Source: a virus. From it: DNA of 36,867 nucleotides. The stretch lies in IMG/VR virus record IMGVR_UViG_3300036822_000136, positions 1 through 36,867 of that record; one strand, written 5' to 3'. The notes under the pieces were generated by a model, which was not told the DNA's origin, ran no database searches, and worked only from the letters and a program-made list of their open reading frames with translations. The translations under genes and the position numbers were made by a program. Position 1 is the first letter of the stretch, and each line of letters begins with the position of its first letter. Shown here piece by piece: positions 22,337-29,346 of this stretch.

Positions 22337-22660
22337 CCGAATAAGCCCGCCGCGCTCCTTAGCTTTGATCCGGTTGATCTCGTTTTCCGACACGCAAGCT
22401 GGTTGATCGCCAGCGAGGAGCACGTCGAGAATGCCGATGCACGACTTGATCGGCGACCATCGGTCAATCACCCGAACGAACAGGTACGACCGGAACAACG
22501 GCTCAATGCGCGAGATGGTCCGCGTGCGCTGGCTGCGATCGCGTACGTGGTAGACCGTCTTGATGCGCGGTAAGTACGTTTCGTAGCCGAATCGGCCAAG
22601 CCAGAGGGCAGCTGTCGTCTCGCGCTGGTTCTCGGTCTGAGCAACGGACCAGTACGCCAA
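22145..22660 (-). CDS. NusG-like transcription (anti)termination factor
   Basis: 171 residues starting at TTG 22660, with GAGGCGCGCAA upstream. The first 110 residues have the NGN layout (AYWSVAQTENQRETTAALWL and EPLFRSYLFVRVID). The C-terminus has a KOW-like segment (LKLGDRIRVVNRNDLWGGLG and VRVLLELLGHDV). Such phage NusG/RfaH paralogues modulate RNA polymerase on selected operons. It lies alone on its strand next to the structured region at 22661-23204. Which transcripts it serves is unknown. Confidence 0.85.
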   Translation of the reverse strand: MAYWSVAQTENQRETTAALWLGRFGYETYLPRIKTVYHVRDRSQRTRTISRIEPLFRSYLFVRVIDRWSPIKSCIGILDVLLAGDQPACVSENEINRIKAKERGGLIRLPEPKVLKLGDRIRVVNRNDLWGGLGGIYQGMSGKDRVRVLLELLGHDVKATLPKSEIVAEVA

Positions 22661-23204
22661 TTGCGCGCCTCGCAGCTGCGGGTGGCTCGAGGCCGCACTT
22701 TGCGGTCAACAGTGCTGACCTGTCAACGCGGGATCACAGCGTCCGCCGCCGTGTCCAGTCTTATTAAATCGGGGTAGGTCACTTTTTGGCTTTAAGCACA
22801 CCTTTCAGTATTATCCGTTAACGAACAACAACCTATTTTGGGATTGGCGGGTTTTTCGCTACGTTTGGCAGTATGATTGGCGAAAACGCGGAGGTAAAAA
22901 AGCGCCGTCTTGTCACCGAATTTCCGTTCGCCAACTTCTTTTGCCGACCTAAGTAAAATTAGGTCGGCAAAAGTAGCCGCTAAGTGGCTTTGACGGACGG
23001 AAATTAGGTTCGGCGACAAGTCGGCGATTTCCCTCGGCGGCCAACTGCCCAAAAGATCAAATAGAGAACATCCGTTCCGCGTCCAGAAAATGCGCTCAAC
23101 GGTCAGTTCCCCACCACATCTTGCGTCGAATGCCCGACTAGGATAATAATCGGTTCGGGCCAAGGGACGAATTATCCTCACAACGCACTGTTTTTGCGAG
23201 GTTT
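22661..23204. other. structured non-coding region upstream of HNH
   Basis: About 540 bp without a convincing gene; the 129-codon leftward frame (22792-23181) crosses a long palindrome and lacks an RBS. It contains direct and inverted GTCAAC/GTTGAC elements near 22707-22735 and a 124-bp imperfect palindrome at 22903-23026. It separates the leftward NusG-like gene from the rightward HNH gene. It may be a control or packaging-related region. Confidence 0.5.
22903..23026. repeat. 124-bp imperfect palindrome with a perfect 15-bp core
   Basis: The core CTTTTGCCGACCTAA (22938-22952) / TTAGGTCGGCAAAAG (22959-22973) is a perfect 15-bp hairpin with loop GTAAAA. Outside it, 22903-22927 and 22997-23026 pair again (CTTGTCaCCGAA against TTCGGcGACAAG, TTTCCGT against ACGGAAA), with a 4-base insertion. 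Such a long palindrome suggests a structured RNA, a MITE-like remnant or a protein-binding site. Confidence 0.65.
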
Positions 23205-23669
23205 TTGCGCGTTTTCCGCGTCAACCTCCCGCGCGGAGCGCCTCCGCTCCGCTGGCATCAACACCCGAACGGGCGCAAGATCTGGATAGTTCTTCCCAGG
23301 TACGGCCCACGTGCATGTGAGCACCCGATCTTGCGCCCACTCCCCACCTGCAAGCCCGATCGCTGGCGCCGCGTCGCATGGTCGGCTTGGTATAACCACG
23401 TCGACTGGAAGCGCCGCCGAGCCCACCAGCTGCGTAAGCAGCCATGGTGTGCCCTGTGTGAGCAACGCGCCATCCCTACAGCTGCGACCATCGCTGACCA
23501 CGTCGTGCCGCATGCCGGTAATCGAACAGCGTTCCTCACTGGCAAGCTCCAGTCACTGTGCAAGGACTGTCACGATGGTGCGAAGCGGCTGCAGGAATTG
23601 CGAGGCCATGCGCCGGGCTGCGATGAGCTTGGCAATCCACTCGATCCAACGCATCCGTGGAACCAGTAG
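23205..23669 (+). CDS. HNH endonuclease of the packaging module
   Basis: 154 codons from 23205 to TAG 23667. The conserved part begins near residue 52. The metal site includes WCALC (C82, C85), ADHVVPH (H99, H103) and LCKDCHD (C119, C122, H123), and WKRRRAHQL precedes it. In cos-type phages this protein works with the terminase near the packaging start. The start is uncertain: codon 1 is TTG with only GCGAGG nearby, and the N-terminal 50 residues look unlike the family. The large terminase lies 3.2 kb further on, not directly after. Confidence 0.8.
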   Translation: MRVFRVNLPRGAPPLRWHQHPNGRKIWIVLPRYGPRACEHPILRPLPTCKPDRWRRVAWSAWYNHVDWKRRRAHQLRKQPWCALCEQRAIPTAATIADHVVPHAGNRTAFLTGKLQSLCKDCHDGAKRLQELRGHAPGCDELGNPLDPTHPWNQ

Positions 23670-23849
23670 GCTACCGCAATACCTCACAACCAACCTCCTC
23701 CGGTACCACAAGGAAAGAGAAAACAATTCTATGCGTTTGAAATCGTTGCGCAAACGCAGCTGAGCAAACAGTTCCATTGGCGAACGTCGCGTCACTTTTT
23801 TGCCATCATCTTTTGGGGGGACAGAAACCCCAATTATATCAAAGGGGTG

Positions 23850-23885
23850 GGGGGAGGTAAAAACTAAAAAGGGGGAGGTAAAAAC
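23850..23885 (+). repeat. two direct GGGGGAGGTAAAAAC repeats within G-runs
   Basis: Identical 15-mers lie at 23850-23864 and 23871-23885, 21 bp apart, about two helical turns. With the G-runs at 23815 and 23844 they form a possible G-quadruplex on the plus strand. The second copy is also the apparent ribosome-binding site of the ORF at 23887. Confidence 0.6.
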
Positions 23886-23886
23886 G

Positions 23887-23985
23887 ATGACGCGGCTGCA
23901 CTCGCGAACTTTTGGGCTCCACAACCCAGGAGTTGTAAGGATTGCGGTCCTAAAAGGAGAAGAAAATTCCTCTCGGTTCCAATAG
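23887..23985 (+). CDS. possible 32-residue peptide
   Basis: ATG 23887 follows GGGGGAGGTAAAAACG, which looks like a strong ribosome-binding site. 32 codons (MTRLHSRTFGLHNPGVVRI and onward) end at TAG 23983. The peptide is basic and not similar to anything I recognise. The region is repetitive, so the RBS match may be chance. Confidence 0.3.
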   Translation: MTRLHSRTFGLHNPGVVRIAVLKGEENSSRFQ

Positions 23986-24107
23986 GAAAACGGTCCAGCG
24001 TAAGCTCAACTTGAGCGAGCGCGGAATTGAAACCTAGAGGGATTTCAGCGGCTTAGCGGAAACGCCCGCCGACTTCCGCCAATCGTTCGCCAATCTTTCC
24101 GCCGAAA

Positions 24108-24153
24108 ACCACCAGCGGAATCACCAAACCACCAGCGGAAACCACCAGCGGAA
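24108..24153. repeat. three copies of ACCACCAGCGGAA
   Basis: Identical 13-mers at 24108-24120, 24128-24140 and 24141-24153; the last two are adjacent, and the first is spaced by 7 bp. AGCGGAAAC and CCGCC half-sites continue upstream. Iteron-like or terminase-binding repeats are possible. On the minus strand the repeats would encode PLVV-type motifs in a 71-codon frame, which I do not trust. Confidence 0.55.
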
Positions 24154-24314
24154 ACACCTCGGGGTGGTAAATGCGTTTCTGGTATCGAATTGGGATGCGT
24201 GAGGCGCTGGCCGGGGCGTACATGCCGCCGGGCGGCTTGGTGCGGCTGTGGTACCGGTGTGGCCACATGGTTGGCCGGGCGCGGCGGGAACGCGCCGTCA
24301 GCCTTGCGTAAGCC

Positions 24315-24581
24315 CTACGGCTCGGCGCCGATCTCTTTGGCCGCGATCGGCACCATGTGCCACGCCGCGACGGCGAGCAGGTCGAGCTGGGCCTTGCGGA
24401 TCTTGGCGGTTTCGGCGGGCGACTCGAGCACGACGTGGCCAGCGATGAACCGGGCGATCAGCTGGACCAGGACGGCGCCTTGGATCTGCGGGCCTTTCCC
24501 GGCGAGCGCATCGAAGAACGGCGCTAGTTCATCGGCGAGATCCGCAGCGTGCACCGCGATCCTATCCACGTCCTCGGTCAC
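24315..24581 (-). CDS. hypothetical helical protein
   Basis: 88 residues from GTG 24581, which overlaps the TGA of the upstream gene as GTGA; the longer frame to 24665 lies inside that gene. All-helical: ADLADELAPFFDALAGKG and QGAVLVQLIARFIAGHVV. It is the last gene of the leftward cassette 26803-24315. A small helical phage protein of unknown role. Confidence 0.7.
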   Translation of the reverse strand: MTEDVDRIAVHAADLADELAPFFDALAGKGPQIQGAVLVQLIARFIAGHVVLESPAETAKIRKAQLDLLAVAAWHMVPIAAKEIGAEP

Positions 24582-25198
24582 GGGGTGATCTCCATCTCCA
24601 TGCGGACGTCGTCGGGCCACGTTGAGCGCTCGGGGTGTAGTTCCGCGTCGCTGATCTCGTGCCATTGCTTGTCCTCGGATAGGGCGGGTGCGATCAAGAT
24701 CAGGGCCTCGCGCTCGGAGAATCGCAGGATCGCGGCTTTGCCTTCGGCCGCCCGGCGTTCGATGAACGCGCGCAGTTCGGCGTCCTGGCGCCAGTCATCG
24801 CGCCGTTTGGGATCGATCCAGATCTGCACCACCTCGACCGGGGTGCCACCCTCTGGGCCGCTGCCGTCCTTGCTCACGTAGCGGATGAAGTCGGGCACCA
24901 TATCGACCACGTACCCGGCCCGATCGGGACGGCGCATCGCCGCGGTGTCGGCGCCGCTGAGCCATGCGCAGGACCAGATCCGGCATCCGAACGGGCGCCG
25001 ATCGTAGACGCTGCAGCCGGTGTGACGCTGATGCTGACAGCGGGCGCCCGCGCGCTTGTCGAAGTCGCGCACCCAGGTCGGCGGCAGGCCGAGCGGAAGC
25101 AGTTTGCTGATCTCCGGATAGCGGGCGAGATCGTCGCGCCCGGCCTGCATTGGCAACAGGCGGCAACAGAGCGTACAGCCTGAGCATTCGCGTCTCAT
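24578..25198 (-). CDS. YkgJ-type cysteine-cluster protein
   Basis: 206 residues from ATG 25198, a 4-bp overlap with the gene upstream (ATGA). The N-terminus has CSGCTLCC (C5, C8, C11, C12), and residues about 55-80 hold CQHQRHTGCSVYDRRPFGC and IWSC. This CxxCxxCC...C...YDRRP.C pattern fits the YkgJ family, thought to bind a metal or Fe-S cluster; the reaction is unknown. The C-terminal half is strand-rich with VEVVQIWIDPKRRDDW. The longer ORF start (25399) overlaps the gene at 25195-25377. Confidence 0.8.
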   Translation of the reverse strand: MRRECSGCTLCCRLLPMQAGRDDLARYPEISKLLPLGLPPTWVRDFDKRAGARCQHQRHTGCSVYDRRPFGCRIWSCAWLSGADTAAMRRPDRAGYVVDMVPDFIRYVSKDGSGPEGGTPVEVVQIWIDPKRRDDWRQDAELRAFIERRAAEGKAAILRFSEREALILIAPALSEDKQWHEISDAELHPERSTWPDDVRMEMEITP

Positions 25199-25377
25199 TT
25201 CGGGCCGCAATCCATACACAGCATCGTCTGAGTGATCGCGCTCGGCTCGCTTGGATCTTGATAGACAACATCGGCTCGAACATATTGCTGCCCTGGTTCG
25301 ATCCTCTTGCCGCAGCCGCAGATGTACGGTTTCCTTGCTGTGTGTTGATGACTGCGCACGATTCGATATTTGTCCAT
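25195..25377 (-). CDS. 60-residue zinc-ribbon protein
   Basis: ATG 25377 with AGAGGACAGCAA just before it. CGCGKRIEPGQQYVRAD followed by MLCMDCG makes a two-knuckle zinc ribbon. Basic N-terminus (MDKYRIVRSHQHTARK). It overlaps the YkgJ-like gene by 4 bp. Similar small ribbons are found in many phages. Possibly a nucleic-acid-binding partner. Confidence 0.75.
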   Translation of the reverse strand: MDKYRIVRSHQHTARKPYICGCGKRIEPGQQYVRADVVYQDPSEPSAITQTMLCMDCGPK

Positions 25378-25391
25378 TTGCTGTCCTCTGT

Positions 25392-25661
25392 TTATTCACT
25401 CAGTGCCTTGGCGATCCGGTGCATTAGCTGGCGATTGGGAAAGTCGAAGGTGCTATCGACTTCTCCGGCGGTCATCGCCGCGAAGACGGCGAGCGGATAC
25501 GGCACCTGCTGGCGATGCAGGTAGGCTTTCGGTCCGAGCGTGTCATAGGTTTCCTGCAGTAGCGCGCGCAGCTCGCTGGCGCGTGATAGGCCGTCAGCCA
25601 GACCGGTGGCGTAGGCCATCCGTGCAGCTGGTCCGCTCATGCAATGATGATTTGAAGTCAT
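25392..25661 (-). CDS. hypothetical helical protein
   Basis: 89 residues from ATG 25661, an ATGA overlap with the DUF6166 gene. A helical sequence (ARMAYATGLADGLSRASEL and YPLAVFAAMTAGEVD) ending FPNRQLMHRIAKALSE. A start at the internal ATG 25640 is possible. The 14-bp gap to the zinc-ribbon gene holds its RBS. Unknown function. Confidence 0.7.
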   Translation of the reverse strand: MTSNHHCMSGPAARMAYATGLADGLSRASELRALLQETYDTLGPKAYLHRQQVPYPLAVFAAMTAGEVDSTFDFPNRQLMHRIAKALSE

Positions 25662-25987
25662 CGCGATTGCCCCACCGTTTGGAGATGAGCAGCAACATCA
25701 AGGATTTCCTCGCGCGTCAGCTCCCATTCGTCGTCGGCGATGGGGGCAATCCGCAGCCGCTTGAATTCTTGATGCAGTTCGACCGCCTGCAAGTCGTTGC
25801 CGGTCGCGTCAGCGAGCAGCGCGACGGCGAGCTGGGCCGGGCCTGATCCGCCGTAACCCCAATTGAAGCCAGTTGGGGAATGGTTCTCGAGATCGAGCCG
25901 GATGCGTAGCGGCCGTTTGCGGGTGCCATCGATGCGCCAGACGAAACAGACGCCGTGCTTGTCACGCTGGCCGCGGTAGTGGGTCAT
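25658..25987 (-). CDS. DUF6166-type protein
   Basis: 109 residues from ATG 25987. YRGQRDKHGVCFVWRID, then IRLDLENHSPTGFNWGYGGS and GPAQLAVALLADATG match the DUF6166 signature. The WGYGGSGPAQLA core is the hallmark. The family occurs in phages and mobile elements, with no known function. It overlaps both neighbours by 4 bp, so the whole cassette is translationally coupled. Confidence 0.85.
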   Translation of the reverse strand: MTHYRGQRDKHGVCFVWRIDGTRKRPLRIRLDLENHSPTGFNWGYGGSGPAQLAVALLADATGNDLQAVELHQEFKRLRIAPIADDEWELTREEILDVAAHLQTVGQSR

Positions 25988-26337
25988 GTGCGTCGCCGGG
26001 GTCGGCGTGGGCGATCAGGATCGCGCGGTATATCCGACAGCACACGATCCTGCTCGATGGCGCGGCCCGTTGGAACGGAAAACCTATTGTCATCTGTGCG
26101 CTGACGCGGATAGGCGATAGCCGCAATCGGCTCGGCACCACGGGTGGCAGTCTCCGGATTACCGCGCGGAAGCGTCGAGGTCAGCGCACTGATCCAAGCA
26201 TCGGCCGCAGCCTCATCGTCGAACACGTTGAGGTCGAGAATCTGAATGCCGTAGCCGCCCCAATAGACGATCGCGAGCCAAGTATCATCGACTTGACGGT
26301 GCTTGAGGCCTTGATAGGCGTCTCCGACATGGGTCAT
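25984..26337 (-). CDS. hypothetical protein
   Basis: 117 residues from ATG 26337 (MTHVGDAYQGLKHRQVDDTW), an ATGA overlap; the longer frame to 26394 lies inside the membrane-protein gene. The first 60 residues have a beta-rich middle (WLAIVYWGGYGIQILDLNVF), and the C-terminus is an Arg/Pro-rich tail (DRPRRPRRRT). No family is recognised. Confidence 0.7.
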   Translation of the reverse strand: MTHVGDAYQGLKHRQVDDTWLAIVYWGGYGIQILDLNVFDDEAAADAWISALTSTLPRGNPETATRGAEPIAAIAYPRQRTDDNRFSVPTGRAIEQDRVLSDIPRDPDRPRRPRRRT

Positions 26338-26522
26338 GACAGGTGCTTCCAGATCAGTGCGCCCCACAGCACCAGCAACACGAGCCCCGCACACAGCCCG
26401 AAGATGCGGTTGAACTTGAACTGGCGCAGCATGGCCAACAGAAACTCATCTCCGATCTCGCGGGCGAACTGCTCGGTTTCGTGAATGTCCGCCATATAGC
26501 GGCGCCATAACCGTCGCATCAT
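26334..26522 (-). CDS. small single-pass membrane protein
   Basis: 62 residues from ATG 26522. Residues about 38-58 (FNRIFGLCAGLVLLVLWGAL) form one hydrophobic helix near the C-terminus, and the N-terminal part is a charged helix. A tail-anchored topology is likely. It overlaps the gene at 26519 and the one at 26337 by 4 bp each. Role unknown. Confidence 0.75.
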   Translation of the reverse strand: MMRRLWRRYMADIHETEQFAREIGDEFLLAMLRQFKFNRIFGLCAGLVLLVLWGALIWKHLS

Positions 26523-26803
26523 TTGCGGCCGCTCCGCTCGACGATCTCGCGCAGTTTCATCACCACGCCACGCGCGGTCTGTATCTCGACAAAACGCGGA
26601 TCGAGCGCCATTTGGATCAGCTCCGCCTCGGTCAGTGCTCGCACCTTGAGATCGGCCTTGAATGCCATCACATAGCCGCAGCGAAAGCAGATGGTGAAAT
26701 CACCCGGTTTCGGCGTTGCATCGGTCAGCGCGTCGGTGACGCTGTCCAAGCGTGTCTTGCAATCGAGACACCAATCGTCGCTGGCCAATCGAGTCGTTTT
26801 CAT
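26519..26803 (-). CDS. hypothetical zinc-binding protein, head of the leftward cassette
   Basis: 94 residues from ATG 26803, 40 bp from the start of the divergent terminase; the longer frame to 27073 is antisense to it. WCLDCKTRL and FTICFRCGYVM make a Cys4 metal site. The remaining part is helical and basic at the end. First gene of the cassette that runs to 24315. Its promoter must lie within the terminase start region. Confidence 0.75.
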   Translation of the reverse strand: MKTTRLASDDWCLDCKTRLDSVTDALTDATPKPGDFTICFRCGYVMAFKADLKVRALTEAELIQMALDPRFVEIQTARGVVMKLREIVERSGRK

Positions 26804-26843
26804 CGTCTGCTGACCATAGCCACTCAAGCCGCCCTTTAGCAAG

Positions 26844-28481
26844 ATGCCCGACATCATCGATATCTCTGGCCGGTTCAATCGGCCGACCGGCAAAAAGGCA
26901 GAAGACGCCTTGCGCATGCTCGAGGAGCTGGCGGGCGAGCGGGCGCCGTGGGAAGAGCCGGGGTTGAAGCGTCGTTCCGATAAGGTTATCGCCTTTTGCC
27001 AGGACATGACGATTACGAGCGGGCCGTTGAGCGGCAAGAAAATCACCCTCCGCCCATGGCAAAAAAAGTTCATCCGCGCGGTCTACGGCGTCGACAAGAC
27101 CGGCAATCGCCGGGTGCGCACGGCGATCCTCAGTCTTGGAAGGAAAAACGGCAAGACTCAGCTCGCTGCTTGCTTGGCGCTATGCCATCTCTCCGGCCCG
27201 GAGAGCGAGAGCCGCGGCGAGGTCTATTCGTGCGCCAACGATCGCCTGCAGGCGAGCAAGCTGTGCAACGAGATGATTGCGATGATCGTCAATCATCCGT
27301 GGCTGGCGATGCGCACGCGGGTGTTGCGCGGCCGCAAGCAGATTGATGATCTGGTCACCGAGTCGACCTATCAAGCACTGTCACGCGAAGCAAACACAAA
27401 AATGGGTTTGAACCCAAGTTTTGTTTGCTACGACGAATTGGGCTCCGCCAAGGGTCGCGACTTGTACGACGCGATGGATTCGGCGCTCGGCGGTCGCAAA
27501 GAACCGTTGTTGTTGGTGATCAGCACGCAGGCCGCCGACGACTTCGCGCCCATGTCGCAGCTGATCGACTACGGGCTCAAAATCGAACAGGGCGACATTC
27601 AAGATCCGGCGTTTCATCTGACGCTGTTCACGGCGCCGGAAAATGCTGACCCCTGGAACCCGGCCAGTTGGGAAGCCGCCAACCCGGCGCTCGGCGACTT
27701 CCTCTCGCTCGAGCACGTGGCGCGCATGGCCAAGCAGGCGCAGCGCATCCCGGCGCGCGAGAATTCCTTCCGCAATCTGGTGCTCAATCAGCGCGTCGCC
27801 GCCGAGACCCGATTTGTTGATCGCATCACCTGGAACGCCTGTGCAGGCGCGGCGGTGATTCCGCGCGGGGTGCACGTCTATGCCGGGCTCGACCTCGGCG
27901 CCACCCGCGATTTGTCGGCGCTGGTGATCGTCGCCGTTGATCCAAACGGGTGCTGGAATATCCAGCCGCATTGCTGGATTCCGGGGAAGGATCTCAAGGA
28001 GCGCAGCGATCTCGATCGCGTGCCATACGAGGCCTGGGTGCGCGACGGCGCCATCATGCCGATCGGCGAGTCGACAGACCCGAAGGTAATCGCGCACAAG
28101 ATCGCGCAGATCAACGGCATCACCCCGATCGATCTACTGGCATTTGATCGGTGGCGAATTGCTGATCTCAAACGCGAGCTGGATGCGATTGGCTGTCCGG
28201 TCGTGCTCGAGCCGTTCGGCCAAGGGTTCAAGGATATGAGTGCCGCAGTTGATATTGTTGAACGATTGCTGATTCAGAAAAAGCTCAGACACGGCGGCCA
28301 CCCGGTGCTGACATGGTGCGCGCACAACGCCGTGGTGGTGCGCGATCCGGCAGGCGGGCGCAAGTTTGATAAAGCGAAAAGCTCCGGCCGCATTGATGCG
28401 CTGGTCGCGGCGAGCATGGCGTTGAGCCTCGCGCTGACGCGGGCGCCGAAGGCGGTGGACATTGATGCGTTGATAGGATAG
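26844..28481 (+). CDS. terL: terminase large subunit
   Basis: 545 residues from ATG 26844. It packages phage DNA into proheads. LGRKNGKTQLA (K104) is Walker A, VCYDELG (D197, E198) Walker B and LLVISTQA the coupling motif. The C-terminal nuclease has AGLDLGATRDLSA (D350), LAFDRWR (D435) and GRIDALVAAS (D518), three acids for metal binding. It is a typical full-length Terminase_1-like protein. No small terminase is directly upstream: the space holds divergent small genes instead. It stops at 28481, and a leftward gene with its terminator follows. Confidence 0.95.
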   Translation: MPDIIDISGRFNRPTGKKAEDALRMLEELAGERAPWEEPGLKRRSDKVIAFCQDMTITSGPLSGKKITLRPWQKKFIRAVYGVDKTGNRRVRTAILSLGRKNGKTQLAACLALCHLSGPESESRGEVYSCANDRLQASKLCNEMIAMIVNHPWLAMRTRVLRGRKQIDDLVTESTYQALSREANTKMGLNPSFVCYDELGSAKGRDLYDAMDSALGGRKEPLLLVISTQAADDFAPMSQLIDYGLKIEQGDIQDPAFHLTLFTAPENADPWNPASWEAANPALGDFLSLEHVARMAKQAQRIPARENSFRNLVLNQRVAAETRFVDRITWNACAGAAVIPRGVHVYAGLDLGATRDLSALVIVAVDPNGCWNIQPHCWIPGKDLKERSDLDRVPYEAWVRDGAIMPIGESTDPKVIAHKIAQINGITPIDLLAFDRWRIADLKRELDAIGCPVVLEPFGQGFKDMSAAVDIVERLLIQKKLRHGGHPVLTWCAHNAVVVRDPAGGRKFDKAKSSGRIDALVAASMALSLALTRAPKAVDIDALIG

Positions 28482-28483
28482 CG

Positions 28484-28515
28484 AAAAAAAACCGCGCCCG
28501 CGCACAGGGACGCGG
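28484..28515 (-). terminator. Rho-independent terminator of the leftward gene 28544-28792
   Basis: On the minus strand CCGCG-T-CCC (28515-28507) pairs with GGG-CGCGG (28499-28492), followed by eight T (28491-28484). This is the clearest intrinsic terminator in the window. It lies 2 bp past the terminase stop and so ends the convergent leftward gene. Confidence 0.8.
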
Positions 28516-28543
28516 CGAGTTCCCGAAGGGTCACCAAGTCGTG

Positions 28544-28792
28544 TTAGACAATGATCGGTGATTGTGGCTCGGTCTTGGCGGCCTTGCGGGCGGCGCGGGT
28601 AGCGGCCTTTTCCTCCTCCCGCGCCTTGTTGATGCGGCGCTGGCTGCGCGCCAATGCCTTGACAGAGCGGTCGAGTTTAGCCGCAGCTCGGATCAGCAGT
28701 CGGATCGCCTTGTCGCGCTGAACCATCGCGCTATCGAGATCATGCACCAGCTTGCGGTGTTGCTCGAGCGCGCGTTCGAGATAGGTTTTCAT
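28544..28792 (-). CDS. coiled-coil hypothetical protein
   Basis: 82 residues from ATG 28792, with CGAGGACAAAC directly upstream. It is Arg/Lys/Ala-rich and heptad-like throughout (LVHDLDSAMVQRDKAIRLL and RSQRRINKAREEEKAATRA). It has its own promoter and terminator, a single-gene unit inserted between terminase and the collagen-like protein. Maybe a small DNA- or protein-binding moron. Confidence 0.75.
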   Translation of the reverse strand: MKTYLERALEQHRKLVHDLDSAMVQRDKAIRLLIRAAAKLDRSVKALARSQRRINKAREEEKAATRAARKAAKTEPQSPIIV

Positions 28793-28836
28793 GTTTGTCC
28801 TCGTTTGCTTGGTCGTCAGGACAATTCCTGATCGAT

Positions 28837-28858
28837 GTTGCTATTATAGCACAGCAAC
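28837..28858 (-). promoter_or_regulatory. leftward promoter with inverted repeat
   Basis: Minus strand -10 TATAAT (28848-28843) matches the consensus. GTTGCT (28837-28842) and AGCAAC (28853-28858) flank it as a 6-bp inverted repeat, possibly an operator. I see no good -35. It drives the gene at 28544-28792. Confidence 0.55.
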
Positions 28859-28967
28859 AATTTGTTGATCGGCGCAGCATGCCACGGAGCAGGAAGTCGC
28901 TGTTGATGTGGTTGATGTTTTGCTGCGCGATCATGTCGCGATTTGCTTGATGCCGCCAGATCGACAG

Positions 28968-29099
28968 ATGTTCTGGTTCTGGGTGGTGTTGCTGATCCTG
29001 ATGTGCATCTGGATTTTCGTCATCGCTTACACCTTGATGCGCGAAGAAGAGACCAGACATGGCTTATCGCAAGCATTGCTGTTGCGGTGGCGCCAATAG
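28968..29099 (+). CDS. small membrane protein
   Basis: 43 residues from ATG 28968: MFWFWVVLLILMCIWIFVIA is one transmembrane helix, followed by a charged tail (REEETRHG). An alternative GTG start at 28908 would add 20 residues. The RBS is weak. The gene at 29116 follows after 16 bp. A holin-like role is conceivable but no feature proves it. Confidence 0.5.
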   Translation: MFWFWVVLLILMCIWIFVIAYTLMREEETRHGLSQALLLRWRQ

Positions 29100-29115
29100 T
29101 TAAGCGGAAGCCGTC

Positions 29116-29346
29116 ATGAGTGCTGGCAAATCCAACGGCGCCGGTGGCGTCACCGTCTACGCCGCCAACATGCAGCGGATGGCAAGCTTGCTCAGCGATC
29201 TCTACACGCCGATCGAGACCGACCAGTGGCTGCAGGCGAAACATGATCTGCTCGGCGGTCAGACCCCAGCGCAGCTGATCGCCGACGGCCGCGCCGCAGA
29301 GGTTGAGGACTTGATCTCGGCGATCAAGGACGGCGTGTTCCTATGA
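29116..29346 (+). CDS. MbcA/ParS/Xre antitoxin-like C-terminal domain protein
   Basis: 76 residues from ATG 29116. The C-terminal 40 residues (QWLQAKHDLLGGQTPAQLI, then GRAAEVEDLISAIKDGVFL) match the toxin-binding module (DUF2384) of MbcA/ParS/Xre-type antitoxins. No HTH precedes it, and no RES-type toxin is nearby, so it may be an orphan antitoxin that counters a host toxin. The ATGA overlap with 29343 suggests coupling. Confidence 0.7.
   Translation: MSAGKSNGAGGVTVYAANMQRMASLLSDLYTPIETDQWLQAKHDLLGGQTPAQLIADGRAAEVEDLISAIKDGVFL

Larger units (their letters stand above)
23670..24314. other. G-rich and repeat-bearing region after HNH
   Basis: About 645 bp with only tiny frames. ATG 23731 has AAGGAAAG upstream and reads just MRLKSLRKRS, with a hairpin GCGTTTG/CAAACGC inside. 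G-runs lie at 23815-23820, 23844-23847, 23849-23854 and 23871-23875. Next come two GGGGGAGGTAAAAAC repeats, a 32-codon ORF and three ACCACCAGCGGAA repeats. The base composition changes from AT-rich to GC-rich across it. This is where a packaging site would be expected, beside HNH, but I cannot prove it. Confidence 0.45.

Noticed and set aside
22792-23181. 129-codon leftward frame before HNH
   Set aside because: It crosses the long palindrome at 22903-23026, lacks an RBS, and its amino-acid content is not protein-like.
23800-23985. 61-codon rightward frame with duplicated GEVKT
   Set aside because: The duplication is due to the DNA repeat, and ATG 23800 has no RBS. Only the short frame from 23887 has one.
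24053-24268. 71-codon leftward frame over the ACCACCAGCGGAA repeats
   Set aside because: The repeats impose PLVV/SAGG motifs, and two frames are open equally. There is no RBS and no relation to the cassette at 24315. I treat the DNA repeats as the feature.
27381-28097. 238-codon leftward frame inside the terminase
   Set aside because: It is antisense to the terminase nuclease domain and has no RBS. The plus frame carries all the motifs.
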